From positions 12,169,289-12,207,148 of the forward strand of contig NC_045146.1 in NCBI RefSeq assembly GCF_008831285.2: a DNA stretch of 37,860 bases. The letters run 5' to 3'. Shown piece after piece: positions 10,699 to 21,997 of this stretch. Each line of letters starts with the position of its first letter. Position 1 is the first letter of the stretch. This stretch comes from Nymphaea colorata. Lineage: Eukaryota; Streptophyta; Magnoliopsida; Nymphaeales; Nymphaeaceae. The position numbers and the translations under genes were made by a program. Under the pieces are notes generated by a model, which saw nothing but the letters and a program-made list of their open reading frames with translations, was not told where the DNA came from and made no database searches.

Positions 10699-11091
10699 TA
10701 AATGGATATCTCTAGATAAGATTCTATGTCAGTTGGGGGTGAAAGACAAAAAGTAGAACAGTCTACAGTGGGGCTACAACACTGCGAGGATGAACCATCC
10801 TCCTCCATTCTCTCCTGATGATGGTAAGTTTACAATCTCCATTTTGTCATTTTCAAAACCTTCATTTTTAACTCTATCTTGAGTACTTTTGATCATTACA
10901 TACCCCTTATGCATGCACAAGAACGTGCATATAATTAGCTTCGGTCCAATTGAGCATGAGTTGGGCAAAAGTATGGATCCACACTCAAGAGAGTATTATT
11001 AGAATTAAGAATCCGAACTTGCATCGAACCAACTAGCAGTGGAAGCAGGATGTTTAAATTCTATGATCTTTACGGGAGGAATAATTAAGCT
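10699..11091. other. Intergenic, no gene seen
   Basis: AT-rich, with no recognisable domain. The minus-strand frame 10968-10774 has no similarity to anything else in the window. Confidence 0.5.
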
Positions 11092-11165
11092 CATGCTTTA
11101 CCGTAGACTCGTTCAAACTCTGAATGCATTTCGCTACGTGATTGACGCATTTGGATGTTGCTCTC
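11092..11165 (-). repeat. Fragment of the exon-like segment, copy 2
   Basis: About 70 bases match part of 10515-10621. On the minus strand the same frame is kept (EF-E-x-VYGKA) before a stop. No splice sites are preserved. Confidence 0.5.
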
Positions 11166-11194
11166 TTATCAATGAAATTGAAGAAGGCCAATAA

Positions 11195-12460
11195 GAAGCA
11201 CAATAATTCCAAGGATTAAATGGACCACATGACTATTGTCCAAACTAAGTTGCATGAGGGCACGAAAATAAAGTCAAGCTACCTCTGTCTGTTTTCTCAT
11301 TTACTAGATCGCTCAATCACTTATGTATACACGTTAGTAACAGAAAGGTCAGGAAACCAATTCTATAAGGAACAAAAATGATAGGCATCAATGTCCCATT
11401 AGTTAGAAAGTTCTGTAACTTAAAAACTACAAAAAATTTGTGTAGGAAGACATATTTGTTTATTGTCTGTACAAAGGATGTGTACTCTTTTATTAAATAA
11501 ATAAATCACACAGTGAAGCTGGAACTGATAGGCAGATTTACGAACGCACGCTACCCCATTCAAAACAACGGTTACTCTGGTTGAAAATTTTCCTTGTGAT
11601 TGAGATTCCAAGAAAGAGAAGATGGTAGCCGAATGGGGAAGACCTAACAGGAGAGATATTCCAATAAAAAATTTCACCTTCAATCACTTATGTACTTGTC
11701 AATCACAGTCCGGTAGGGACGTGTTGTGCATTAGTTAGTCAATCTACAAGTCCATGATGAAATTGAGAAAAACAAAAGGAAAGAAAACTAAATTTTCTTG
11801 CTTGGGAACGTCGAATGGACCCTTTCAAAGTTCAAACACATGGTTCCCAAATGCAAATAGGACGAACATGCAGAGAGGTTGAGGCTCTTATGTGCATTTT
11901 CGTCTTTCTCATCGTGTTTAACAAGACAGAAATGTTTTACGATGGTCTTATTCGAACTCTAGATGCATTTCTCGACGTGTTCCGTGCGTTTGGAAACCAA
12001 CTTCAGTTATGTGCTCAAGCTACCTCAGTTCTCACATTTCCCAAGTCACTCAACCCCATATTTATGGGCGTTAGCAACAGAAAGGTCAGAAAAAAGATCG
12101 GCATAAAAAGCCGATTAAGTTAGAAAGTTCTGAAACTTAAAAATCTTTTGTTTCTACCAAAAATTTGTGTAGGAACACATACTTGTTTATTGTTTGTACA
12201 AAACATGTGTCTTAATAAGTAAACAAATTGTACAGTGAAGTTGGAAGTCTTATTCAGATTTATGACGCACGAGATCTGGTGAGAGCTCACGAGTGTTCTG
12301 ACAGGTAATTTTATGATCCATTTCACACTCATTGAGATAAGACATGTTCCCAAACTCTCCACCCAATCACTTTGAAAATATTTGATTTTTGAATTATCAA
12401 AAAAAATTTCAAGTTGGCTTCCACCTTCATTGTACCATTTATTTATTTATTAAAAGAGTG
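11195..12460. repeat. Dispersed repeat module, copy 3 (parts a and b)
   Basis: Part a is 11195-11985 and part b is 11985-12460. This is the longest of the module copies and is laid out like 9031-10170. Short frames within (11420-11683, 11815-12123, 12120-12362) are not conserved between copies and are not called. Confidence 0.75.
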
Positions 12461-12539
12461 CACACATGTACAATTTAGTAAAAGAATATACACATGCGAA
12501 CACATTGGCATTGTCAAAGTACCGAACGCGAGGTAAAAG

Positions 12540-12695
12540 AAGAAATTGTAGCTCTGCAGCTGTTTTTTTTTTTTCGTCCAACTTTTTAGTTGTTTGTTGT
12601 GCTTGACAACCAGCACAATTGGGAACTTTGCTAATTATGGGTGAGACCTGACAATTACCATCTTGTGCATGACCGTCGGTGTTCATTATAAGCGA
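12540..12695 (-). repeat. Conserved segment, copy 1 (pair at 15020-15160)
   Basis: Follows part b as in the 14.4-15.2 kb copy. The minus strand shows HAQDGNCQVS in this copy and HAQDGNSQLS in the other, then diverges in frame. It may be a second exon-like piece carried by the module; identity unknown. Confidence 0.45.
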
Positions 12696-12929
12696 CAATT
12701 CCAGTTACATCCAGACCTGTGATACTCTTTCTAACCACATCACTGCAACAATGGGCCACGAAGGAAGGGAAAATGGCAAGATAGAAACTTTTGAAGGAAT
12801 CCTTCTTTTTTCTTTTTTGCTTGAATCTTTTTTCTTTTTCCTAACGACAACCGCCCAGGCAAAATCCTTAGAAGCAAATCGGGACTATACATATGTAGAA
12901 AGAGAGAGAAAGTTGTCCATTAAATAAAA

Positions 12930-13165
12930 GAGTTGAATGAGAAAACGCCAAAAAAGAAGCACAAGCCACGAAAAGAGGGGCGACCAGGTAGGCCAAAGAT
13001 TGTGATTTCCAATCCCCTAACGTATTAGTCAATCACAGTAGGTCGGTGATGAATTTGAATGAGAAAACTCCAAAAAAAGAAATATGAAAAAGGACAAAAG
13101 TAAAAAAATTGGCACATGCCACCAAAAGAGGAGCAACCTGGTAGGCCAAAGACTTGTCTGCAAGC
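12930..13165. repeat. Imperfect direct duplication
   Basis: 12930-13005 and 13055-13165 share GAATGAGAAAAC, a CACGAAAAGAGG / CACCAAAAGAGG segment and GGTAGGCCAAAGA. The second copy has about 35 extra bases. Function unknown. Confidence 0.65.
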
Positions 13166-13269
13166 TCTGTCATTTAACATACGTCCGACCGTTCGGACGT
13201 TGCCTGTGGTCGGTAACAAGACTTGTCAAATGTTTGTGAAGTTTGGTTGCATTAAAAAAAAAAAATGGT

Positions 13270-13710
13270 ATCACAAACAAATAACATAGGAAACTGGACC
13301 TCCGCTTTAAATGTTGGTGAAAATTAAATTTGATCCGTGTCTAAAAGAAGACATCAATTAAAGTAGCATTCATCGACCCTTGTCGTTAGTATGTCATTGA
13401 AGTTGAGATTTTATTGATATTTTATTTGAAAATGTCGCTAAACATGTCATTTTTACTGACATCCGAAAAAAATCGTTGGAGGAAGTCATTTCCAACTAGA
13501 AAACATTGCTAAACATATCACTTTTATTGACATCCACTTCGCAGATGTCGATAAAAAGAAATAGGTTTTATTGACACATAGAGATGCTTGCATCAGTAAA
13601 AGTCACTTTCATCGACTCATGCAAAACAACGGTAAAGTTACCACAAGACTTTTACCGAAGTTTTTAAGTAAACCTTTGTCGACGCATCCTAGGCTTCCCC
13701 GAATCTATAA
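13270..13710. repeat. Region of short degenerate repeats
   Basis: Motifs of the type TTATTGACATC, CATCGAC and GTCGACGCATC recur many times in both orientations over about 430 bases. Closely spaced short repeats like these are typical of subterminal regions of plant CACTA (CMC) DNA transposons. I see no matching terminal CACTA sequence nearby, so this is only a suggestion. Confidence 0.3.
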
Positions 13711-14284
13711 GTCTCCTTGAGTCCTTCTCCTTTTTGCTTTTTTTTTTTTTCCTTCTTTTCAGTTTTCCAACCTTTTTTTTCACTTTCACTGGCGTTTACT
13801 GAAGTTTTTTGGGCGACTACTGATGCCCTTCATCAATTTTTCACATCCAAATGATAAAAAAGTAGGTTGGTTGAACTTAATGTTAAGTTTTTTTTTATTT
13901 ATTTATGAATGATTTTAGGTTATGATATTGTTTAGGGATAATTATTTTAACTTTTTTGTTTTAAGTTTTTGTGTTTTTACATTCCAGTCTTCTTCTCTAT
14001 GCGGTAGAGGTAGTGTTGCTAAAGCAAAAAAGAGCATTAGCTATTAGTGAGGCAGTTGTTTTATTATATTTGGTTCATGTCTTCTGTATTTTCTTGGTGT
14101 TTGTTATTGTTTCTTTTATTTGGTTGATCTCTTCTCTATCATTTTGTTATTTTTGTACTTGAGGTAACTATTTCATGTTTTTTGTTTGACGCTTTTTTTC
14201 AGTTTCGCTACAGCTATTTATGTTTATATAAATGCAATGTACATGGATATAGATCAATAAAAAAATTAACAAACCTTCACTGGT
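13711..14284. other. T-rich intergenic DNA
   Basis: Strongly T-rich on the plus strand with low complexity. The plus frame 13971-14162 has hydrophobic, low-complexity content and no recognisable domain. No gene is supported. Confidence 0.5.
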
Positions 14285-14850
14285 ACTTGAATACTAGTCA
14301 GAGATGAAATCAAAAAATACAAAAGGAAAAAAAAATAAATTTTCTTGCTGAAAGTTCAAACTCATGATGGATCCCAAACGCAAATAGGAAACCAACTTCA
14401 GTTATGTGGTCAGTTCTCACATTTACTAAGTCATTCAATCCCATATTTTTGCGCGTTAGTAATAGAAAGGTCAGAAAAAAGATCGATCGGCTTCAAAAAC
14501 CCATCAAGTTATAAAGTTCTGTAACCTAAAAATCTTTTATTCTACCAAAAATTTGTGCAACACATATTTGTTTATTGTTTGTGCAAAGCATGCTTCTACT
14601 CTTCTAACAAAATAAACAAATTGTACAGTGAGGTTGGAACTCAGATGCAGATTTATCACTCACGGTATCTGGTGAGAGCTCATGAAGATGCGGACAAGTA
14701 ATTCTATGATCCATTTCTCACACATTGAGATGAGACATGTCTCGAGACTCTCGACCCAATCACTTTGAAAATATCTGATTGAATAATCAAATAAAATTTT
14801 CACTTGACTTCCACAATCAGTTGACAGTTTATTTATTTATTAAAAGAGTA
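14285..14850. repeat. Dispersed repeat module, copy 4 (end of a, then b)
   Basis: 14285-14385 matches the end of part a (TACTAGTCAGAGATGAAAT onward) and then jumps, with about 100 bases missing, into part b (14385-14850). Confidence 0.75.
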
Positions 14851-15725
14851 AACATATGTAAAATTTATTGAAACAACTCATTCGATTTTTTTGAATCAAA
14901 GAAAAAATTTCAGATCCTGCATTACAAACTAGCGAATGCTAGCTAGAGAAGATCAATACGCAAGAAACAAGTTCTCGTTTCTTTTCTCTGAATCTCTGCA
15001 CTTGTTCGATACCGACGATTGGCCTGCAACTGTTCTTTCATTCTTCCAACCTTTCTTCTGTTGATGCTTGACGATCAGCACAATTGGAAACTCTTTTAAT
15101 AGGGTTGAGAGCTGACTATTACCATCTTGTGCATGACAATTGGTGTTCATTTTAAGTCACAGAAAAAAAAAATCTTAACGGGCGTCAAAATATGACGTAC
15201 TAGGTTAACGACAAAAATGTTCTGGTTAATGGAAAAACAGAAATTTTTGTAATAAAAAATGCAATTCGAAAAACGTGAAAAAACTTAAAAGAACATGCCT
15301 TCTTTCTGTAATTTCAAAAAATATTGCTCCTTGCTTTTGATGTATGTTTGCCATTCAACTCGTTTTCAGAGTTGCGTTGCCCTTTCTAACAACAACGCAT
15401 TAGCAGTTTCACTCTTGCGAGGCCATCACAACTCGTAAAAATTTTTGACAAGAAGGTATAAATCTTTTATATATATAGAGAGAGAGATTTCCAATCACTT
15501 AATGTCAATCACAATAGAAACTATCGGACGGACATGCATGCTGACCTTTGGGGTCCCTTTTTAGCATTTTCTTTGTCAATTGATTTAGGAATGGCTCCTG
15601 CTTTACACTGACTCTTCAAAGTCTTGCTGCATTTCCAAGCATTGGATGCTCTTAGTTGTTGCGTGGGACGGAAAAAAAATGCAATTAAACATGACCAGTA
15701 CAAAGTACAAGGACAGGAAGGACTG
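14851..15725 (-). repeat. Duplicated block with exon-like segment, copy 3
   Basis: Matches 10171-10698 at both ends, with an additional stretch (about 15000-15400) that partly matches 12540-12695. The exon-like segment here is 15650-15546 on the minus strand. Its flanking acceptor- and donor-like sites are kept, but a net 2-base difference breaks the frame. Confidence 0.65.
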
Positions 15726-15964
15726 ACCTTTTTAAGCCTTATTTGGCTCATGCTGTGCTCTGCTGAGGTTTGCTAAGCTTTCGGCCAACCTTAACTCAAT
15801 CTTAATATTGTTGAAGCATTCATCAATATTGTTGAAGCATTCATCAATCTTTTGAGACCATAGACTAAATAAGGACACTTGGCAAACCATCACCCAGGAT
15901 AATCCCATAATAAACAATAGACTAAACATGGACATGAGGCTCTATCAAAATAATGTCATTTCTT

Positions 15965-16625
15965 CAAGTGTCCATATGCTTTCATACGGAATCTAGATGG
16001 AGAGGAGAAAGTCTCTAGCAAAAGGCAGCTGCTGACTATATGTCATTAAGCAAGACAGCTGACTATCACCATACTTGACGACGAGATTTCACTTGCTCGT
16101 CCTTATGTGACTCTATGCGGTTGTGAATGTAGCCTATGCATCTACCAGAAGAATTATCCCTAACCCATGCATACTCTGTGCGCATCCAAACGCTATGCAT
16201 GGGAAGTTACAGACAGACTTGCACATTTTCAAAAGGACTGACGACCATGATGCACTTATATGCTTTATCTTAGTACCACTGCACTGCACATTTTAAGTGC
16301 ACTGCCATTCTTTTAAGTGCTTATATACTTTTATACAAAATCTGGGTAGGGAAAAACCTACCTCTACACAAAGTATCCAATCGAAGCCCGTTGCTGACCA
16401 TATATCATTAAGCTAGACAACCGACCATTACCCTAATTGACGACGAGCTTTCACTAGCTCACCCCCACGTGACTCTATTCATTTGTGGGTGCAGCTTATG
16501 CGTCCACCAGAAGAACTAGCCCTAACCCATGCGCACCCCGGTACATATCCAAACGCTACGCATGAAAAGTTACCGATAGACTTGCACTTTTCAAAGAGAC
16601 CGATGACTATGATGCACTTATTGCA
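15965..16625. repeat. ~363-bp tandem duplication (2 copies)
   Basis: Copy 1 (about 15965-16265) and copy 2 (about 16320-16622) share CATTAAGC, TTGACGACGAG, CTACCAGAAGAA / CCACCAGAAGAA and a segment ending GATGCACTTAT. Anchors are at 16027 and 16390. Identity is moderate, so the duplication is not recent. No coding frame was recognised. Confidence 0.8.
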
Positions 16626-16639
16626 AAAAAACATCTCAT

Positions 16640-17212
16640 ATTGCTAGCTTGGCCACACCAAACATAGTCGGTTCGTAAATATTGTCAAACTTAAAATTAA
16701 AAAGGCTTATTGAAATATCCTTGCTTTCTCTTTGTTGAATACACATGAAAAGTAGAAAGACTGACTTTGGAAATGTCTTATGCTACTTTTTAATATATAA
16801 TTCCCGGATTTTTTTTTAAGAAGAAAAGATTACGTATTGGCACTAAGTTTTGAGCCAACAACAAATTGGGCCTCAAGTTTTAAAGGCCAATAAAGAAGCC
16901 CCTAAATTTTCGTATTTATTCACAGAAAACGGCTTATACTTGCAATATGGATGAACAATGATTTTTTAAAACCGTGGACTGGTAAGTTCCTGTCTTTCTT
17001 TCTTGAACTGTGTGGTAGGCGACACCAAATAATTGTGGTAGCCGACAACTCGAGCATGTCCTCACGCCTCAAGCATTTAGGTACTGTTTTTTAATAACAC
17101 ACAATGAAAACCAAAACGAGGTGGCTATTACCCAGACAGAGTTGCGTGTGCTAGTCGGTGTAGCGGCAGAACCATGATTTCAACTTCGAATTCGGTTAGG
17201 GTCGGCAGAAAT
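16640..17212. other. Intergenic, no gene seen
   Basis: AT-rich, no recognisable domain or repeat. Confidence 0.5.
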
Positions 17213-17214
17213 AA

Positions 17215-17390
17215 AAAATACATTGTACAATTAAAATTTTATAAATGTAAAATGTATCGAATGTAAAAAATACATTGTACAATTAAAATTTTATAAATAT
17301 AAAATGTATCGAATGTAAAAAATACATTGTACAGTTAAAATTTATAGTAAAATGTACATTGTACAACTAAAATTTTATAAACTTTTCAAT
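17215..17390. repeat. 52-bp tandem repeat (about 3.5 copies)
   Basis: CATTGTAC occurs at 17221, 17273, 17325 and 17357, giving two exact 52-base periods and one shortened unit. The unit is AT-rich (AATTAAAATTTTATAAA). Confidence 0.9.
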
Positions 17391-18105
17391 GCATTTTTTT
17401 TCAATTCAATTATTTGAGGCGAGGTCATGACAAGGTGGCTGCCCTCCTCCCTTCACCCCTACATCCGTGCACTCAACATACATACGCAAAAAAAAATAAA
17501 AATAAATTGTTGAAAAAGAAATGCTCTTTTCAATCCTTTTTTACTTTTTCTGATTTTCTCCTTTCCCTTTACAAAAAAGTTTTTCTTTTCTATTTAAATA
17601 AGAGCATTTTGATCACATTAACTGTATTGCCTACCAACAGGGCATGTTATAACCAATCTCACTATTTACCTGTTATGAAAATGCACGGAATGGCACGAAC
17701 GAGCAGTGAAACTGATTACGTGCATGCTCCAGTGCACGGGAAAATGTACATATCAATGCGAAATTACAAAAATACCCTTATTTAAAAGAAAAAAAAACAT
17801 TTTGAAATGATAAAATGGGTTATGAAGAAAGTTAATAGTTTAAAACAGACATTTCTTTATAAAAAAATTTCTAAAATATCTCAAACTCTTCTTGTTTTGT
17901 TTATGGCTATACTTGTACATGCTCCCCTGTGACATGCAGTCCCGAAATGCACCTTTTAACACCCTTCCGTACATCCTTGCCTCTGGTTTTTATGAATTTT
18001 ACAATGTTATGATGTTTTTTCTGCCTTTTTTTTTCATATATTTTTCAGAAAGGATTTGCATTATTAGGTTCTCACTCTTTCTGTTGTTATTTTGGTTTTC
18101 TTCAG
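17391..18105. other. Intergenic, upstream of IRE1 fragment
   Basis: No gene supported. The 3' end (about 18060-18105) is T-rich and ends TTCTTCAG, the intron end before the first recognisable IRE1 exon. No N-terminal kinase, transmembrane or luminal IRE1 sequence was found here. Confidence 0.45.
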
Positions 18106-19080
18106 GGATATGATTGATGGGCTTGCTCATCTACATGACCTGAAAATTATACACCGTGACTTGAAGCCCACAATATACTGATAAGTTCTGGAAAGTCTAT
18201 GTGCTAAACTGTCTGACATGGGAATAAGCAGAAGGCTTTCTGATGGGAAATTTTTCTAACAAATAATGCTACTGGTATGGATTCACATTGTGAGTTAATT
18301 ATTTCTTTCCCATAGATCTGATAGCCTAACAGAACTAAAATCTGTCCTGCTATCTGTAGTGAACTTATTGTACTTTATTTCATGGTTAATCATGTGGTAT
18401 ACGTGTTTCCAGGAAGTGGCAGCTCCGGTTGGCAAGTACCAGAACTCCTCCTTGGGAGATCACAGACATTTGCAGTGGATTTTTTCAGTTCTGGGTGTGT
18501 TCTTTTCTATTGTATCACAAAAGGGGAACACCCATTTGGGAAGTACTTTGAATGAGACACAGATATTGCAAACAATCGTCTTGATCTTTCTACAGTCAAA
18601 TCTATTCCTGAAGCTGTTCATCTTTTCTCTCAGATGTTGCAATCAGAGCCACTGCTTAGGTTCCATCCTTGAATGTAGGTTCCGTTGCTCTTCTTTTTTT
18701 TCTTTTTAAAAAAAAGAAAAATCTACAGTTAGTGAGTTTTTAAGTGAGATGCTCCTTATTTCAGACCTTAGGCTCATGAAGTCTTGCATAATCCATTCTT
18801 CTGGAGCTCCGAGATACGTATGTCATTTCTTCGAGAAAGTAGTGACAGGATAGAAGAATTAGATGACAAGGAGAAGCAATGTGATCTTTTGGAAGCAGTT
18901 GAACAGATTGGACCAGTAGTCTTTGGTGACAATTGGGATACTAAGTTTGACCCTACGTTTCTTGCAAGCATTAGTAGTCAAAGGCATTATAATGTCAGGA
19001 GTACACGCCATCTTCTGATTCTTATCAGGAACAAATGGAATCATTATATAGAGTTCCCCAAAGATATTGGTCATCTGTGA
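18106..19080 (+). pseudogene. IRE1-like: IRE1 pseudogene fragment (kinase C-lobe plus RNase domain)
   Basis: IRE1 is the ER unfolded-protein sensor with a cytosolic kinase and a KEN-type RNase that splices bZIP60 mRNA. Three exons remain. 18106-18274 encodes GLAHLHDLKIIHRDLKP, then CAKLSDMGIS. 18413-about 18675 encodes GSSGWQVPELL, HPFGKYFE and SIPEAVHLFSQML. About 18765-19080 encodes EVLHNPFFW and most of the KEN domain, including SFLRESSDRIEE and LLILIRNKWNHY. Introns are kept (GTATGG at 18275, CAG before 18413, CAG before 18765), so this is a DNA copy, not a retrocopy. It is broken by frameshifts after HRDLKP and before CAKLSD, and by an in-frame TGA at 18553-18555. It ends about 30 residues before the usual C-terminus, and everything N-terminal of HRD is absent. 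Identification is strong from motif order. Confidence 0.88.
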
Positions 19081-19690
19081 CTGGCCAAAAACATGTCTGC
19101 CGTTCTCTTCTTTTTTCCTTCATTATCTGATAAATGAGATTTTGTTTAGTTGGCATGGCTGTCATCATTAGGTCCTTATTTTAGGCATTTATTGGTTATG
19201 TAGTAAATTGATTCCCCTGTAGTATTCTTTTGTACTATATGTCCACGATGCTGGACATCGTGAGTTGTTTTTCCTTTTTATGTTTACTGGTTCTTGAATT
19301 CTGACACTTGGGACGACTTTGTTCTTTCATATTTTGTGGTTCACTACTGCGCAAAATTTGGTCTTCACAATATTGTTTGGCATTAATATTTGGACATTTT
19401 GATGAAGTGAAAAAAAGTTTTGTTACCTGAAAATGTTCACACACTTAAGAATTTCTTGTTCGGGTTCCAAGCTTTACTGTGAACCCAGTGAATAGTCTTA
19501 GCTGGGCGATTACTCAGTGACAACTTATAAGTCCACATTCATCTAGTTGGCGTGCCCGTGGTTAGAGACAGAGAAAGCTATTTCGTATAGTAGATAGATA
19601 CATATTACTTTCGACTTTGACAACTTAGGTTGCGAGATGCATTCCCACAAAAACAGTTCATCAATTTCATTTGATTTCTTAGATACCATT
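19081..19690. other. Intergenic, no gene seen
   Basis: T-rich, with no domain recognised. The missing IRE1 C-terminus is not found here. Confidence 0.5.
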
Positions 19691-19714
19691 TGTAACGCTT
19701 GTCATGTTTTGAGC

Positions 19715-19765
19715 AGGTCGGGTCGGATCGGGACTCAGACCCGGACCCGAACCCTTGGCGTGAAA
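19715..19765. repeat. GC-rich imperfect inverted repeat
   Basis: GGGTCGGATCGGG is followed closely by CCCGGACCCGAACCC, which can pair imperfectly with it. Such GGGTCGGGT-type palindromes are common in plant transposons, but no element boundary is visible. Confidence 0.5.
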
Positions 19766-20026
19766 GAGCCGACGCGAGGGCTCTTCTCCCTCGCCTTTTC
19801 CTCTTTTCTCTCGTCTATCTCCTAGGTGCTCTCGGGCTAGTGCAGAGAAGAAGAAGAAGACGGAGGTGGTGCCGGCAGCGGCAAGGACGGCGGCAGCGAC
19901 AGTGTTGCATAGGTAAGCCATCGGTCTCCCCCTCTCCCTATCCTTTCTTTCTCCCTTCCTCTCCTCCACCACTCTCATCCACTGTCGCCTCTCTGTCTGT
20001 CTCCCCCTTGTTGTTCCCCTTTTTCC

Positions 20027-20075
<49 letters not shown>

Positions 20076-20280
20076 CGCTCTCTCCCTCTGCGTTCTATTT
20101 TGCCCTCTCGGCTCTCTGGCGCTCTCTCTTCTCTGCCTGTTTTTTTTCTCTGACAGCGCCCTCCCTCCCTTCCCTCACGTGCTCTCACCTCACTGCCTTC
20201 TTTTTCCCTTTTGACCGAACCCTTTCTCCCTCTCGTTTTCAGCCTACCTAACATTTACCGTAGATTTTTTGTTTATGTCA
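19766..20280. other. GC-rich then pyrimidine-rich leader-like region
   Basis: GC-rich sequence with a GAAGAAGAAGAAGA run, a possible splice donor (CATAG then GTAAGCC at about 19911), and a long C/T-rich tract. It looks like a 5' untranslated region and first intron, but no coding exon follows that I can recognise. The long frames on both strands (19699-20214, 20254-19679) are products of low-complexity sequence. Confidence 0.35.
20028..20072. repeat. (CT)n microsatellite
   Basis: About 22 uninterrupted CT units in a longer pyrimidine-rich stretch. Confidence 0.97.
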
Positions 20281-20999
20281 AACCCTTCCTTTGAGGCACC
20301 TTCACGCTGATTTTGATTATATTGTGGGTTTGGTCGATTTGCAGCTAGGGGAACGTATTCTTCCCCTTATAACAGCGACTAGGTGGTGTTGGTGGTGGAG
20401 TCTTGGCACGATTTTTACCGTTTGGGGATCGATTGAGCGCTTGGGGTGGCTGTCGAAGACGTTACAACAGTTCGGACTCTGGGGTGAGCAATATCTAATC
20501 AAGCCCAAATTATTGAATATTATCGATTAGAGCATGTATAATTACTGTTTGAACATGATAGAGTTTAGAATTGATGATTTGGGACGCATGTTAGAGATTT
20601 TGTTTTTGATGAAAGTTTAGGATTATGTTGGAAATGCGATAGTTCATGTATTTAACGACCATGACCATTTAAGCATAATGGGTTAATTTTCGAAGCAATA
20701 GAGAAGCATGGTAGAGTTTGTGGTGTTGTGAGGAAGATTTAGGACCGTTTTAGTGAGCATGTAGCACGCGTTTTTGTGAACAGGTGTATCTTGGAGTTAA
20801 ATAGGGATAATGTACATAAGTTGGATGTACCTTTGGGAATTGACGCTTGGATTAAAGAAAGTTTTGAGATAGGTGTTAGTGGAGGATGGATTGATGGCTT
20901 TGGGTTTTGATGTTGGGTGGCAACGTCGAGATGTAAGGAGGAGGCCTTTTGGAGAGCTTGTAGGTCAACACTACCTGTCGACACTCTCTTGAGGCGATG
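20281..20999. other. Unrecognised stretch, possible old coding remnant
   Basis: 20290-20530 is GC-balanced and open in plus and minus frames. 20760-20910 has a plus-frame stretch containing NVHKLDVPLGIDAWIKESF before a stop. I do not recognise a family. An old retroelement or gene remnant is possible. Confidence 0.25.
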
Positions 21000-21310
21000 A
21001 CACATGCCTCCTTCCTCTTTTCTTCCTCCTCCCTCCTTCGGTTCTTCCGCCTCGACCTCATTCCCTCCTCCATCCTTCCCTTCTTCCCTTCTTCCACCTC
21101 CGCCTCCTCCCTCCTTCCCATCTTCCCTTCTTCCGCCTCCACCTCCGCCTCCTCCCTCAATCCCTTCTTCCTCCTTCCCTTCTTTTGCCTCCGCCTTCTT
21201 CCCTCCTCCTTACTTCCCTTCTTCTCTCCACCTCCTTCCCTTCTTTCCTCCTCTCTCCTTCCTTCTGCCTTCTCTCCTTCCCTTCTTCTGCCTCCTCCCT
21301 CCTTTCAAAT
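21000..21310. repeat. Pyrimidine-rich low-complexity tract (CTTCC/CTCC)
   Basis: About 300 bases almost entirely C and T on the plus strand, made of CCTCC, CTTCC and CCGCCTC units. All three plus frames are open as Ser/Pro/Phe-rich peptides, the expected result of composition rather than coding. Confidence 0.9.
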
Positions 21311-21997
21311 ATTTCCACCCTCTCGGTGGAAACATATTTTAGGAAATATGTTTCTCATTTCAACGTTAACAGTAAAAAAAAATCGTGTTTAGTAAACCTT
21401 AAATATTTTAAAAAGATGAGCAACTCTTAAGCCAAGCTCAAGCTGACTCATTGTTCAGCTTAATAAACATTTGCTTTTCTTTTATTAACAAAAGGTAGGG
21501 TGAGCCCGTCAAACGGAAGGCGTCTTTTCTGTTTCCAGAGGCAGCACAAAAAGAAAGGAGCGGAATGATGTCAGCCTGTAGCGGCGCCCGAGCACCTTAT
21601 GACAATGAAGATCCTCGCCACCGGCCTGATCACCGCTGCAATGGCATGTCACCTTAGGCAGAAAAACCAAGATCTTTGTTTGTCTTTTTTTTTTTTGGAA
21701 TGAATTTTTTTCCGTTTTCAATTTTCGTTCATTTAGCAGACCCCTAAACATTTCTTTAAGATTTTCCCTGTCAGATTTCAGCAAGGAGAAAGGTGGCCAG
21801 ATCCTTCACGGGCAGCATCAACCATGACATGAAAAAAAAAAGGACCGCTCGGGGGTTTTCTTCCTCCTGAGCGGAAGACATAAACATGGCAGCTCGGGGG
21901 TTTTCGTCCAACAACGTGGCGTAGTTATGGCTGGCTCTGCATGTATAGAAACAATGCATCATCTTCTAAATAGATTTTTTTTTTCTATCACGAAAAT
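21311..21997. other. Intergenic, no supported gene
   Basis: Contains a GC-richer patch (21500-21660) and a partial direct repeat (CTCGGGGGTTTTC at about 21848 and 21895). No recognised domain. Confidence 0.4.

Noticed and set aside
19679-20254. Long minus-strand Arg/Glu-rich frame (191 codons) and the overlapping plus-strand Ser/Leu-rich frame (19699-20214)
   Set aside because: Both arise from the C/T-rich, (CT)n low-complexity tract; no domain, and open frames on both strands are expected from the composition.
20997-21430. Three overlapping Ser/Pro-rich plus frames
   Set aside because: All three frames of a pure pyrimidine tract are open, so the frames carry no coding evidence.
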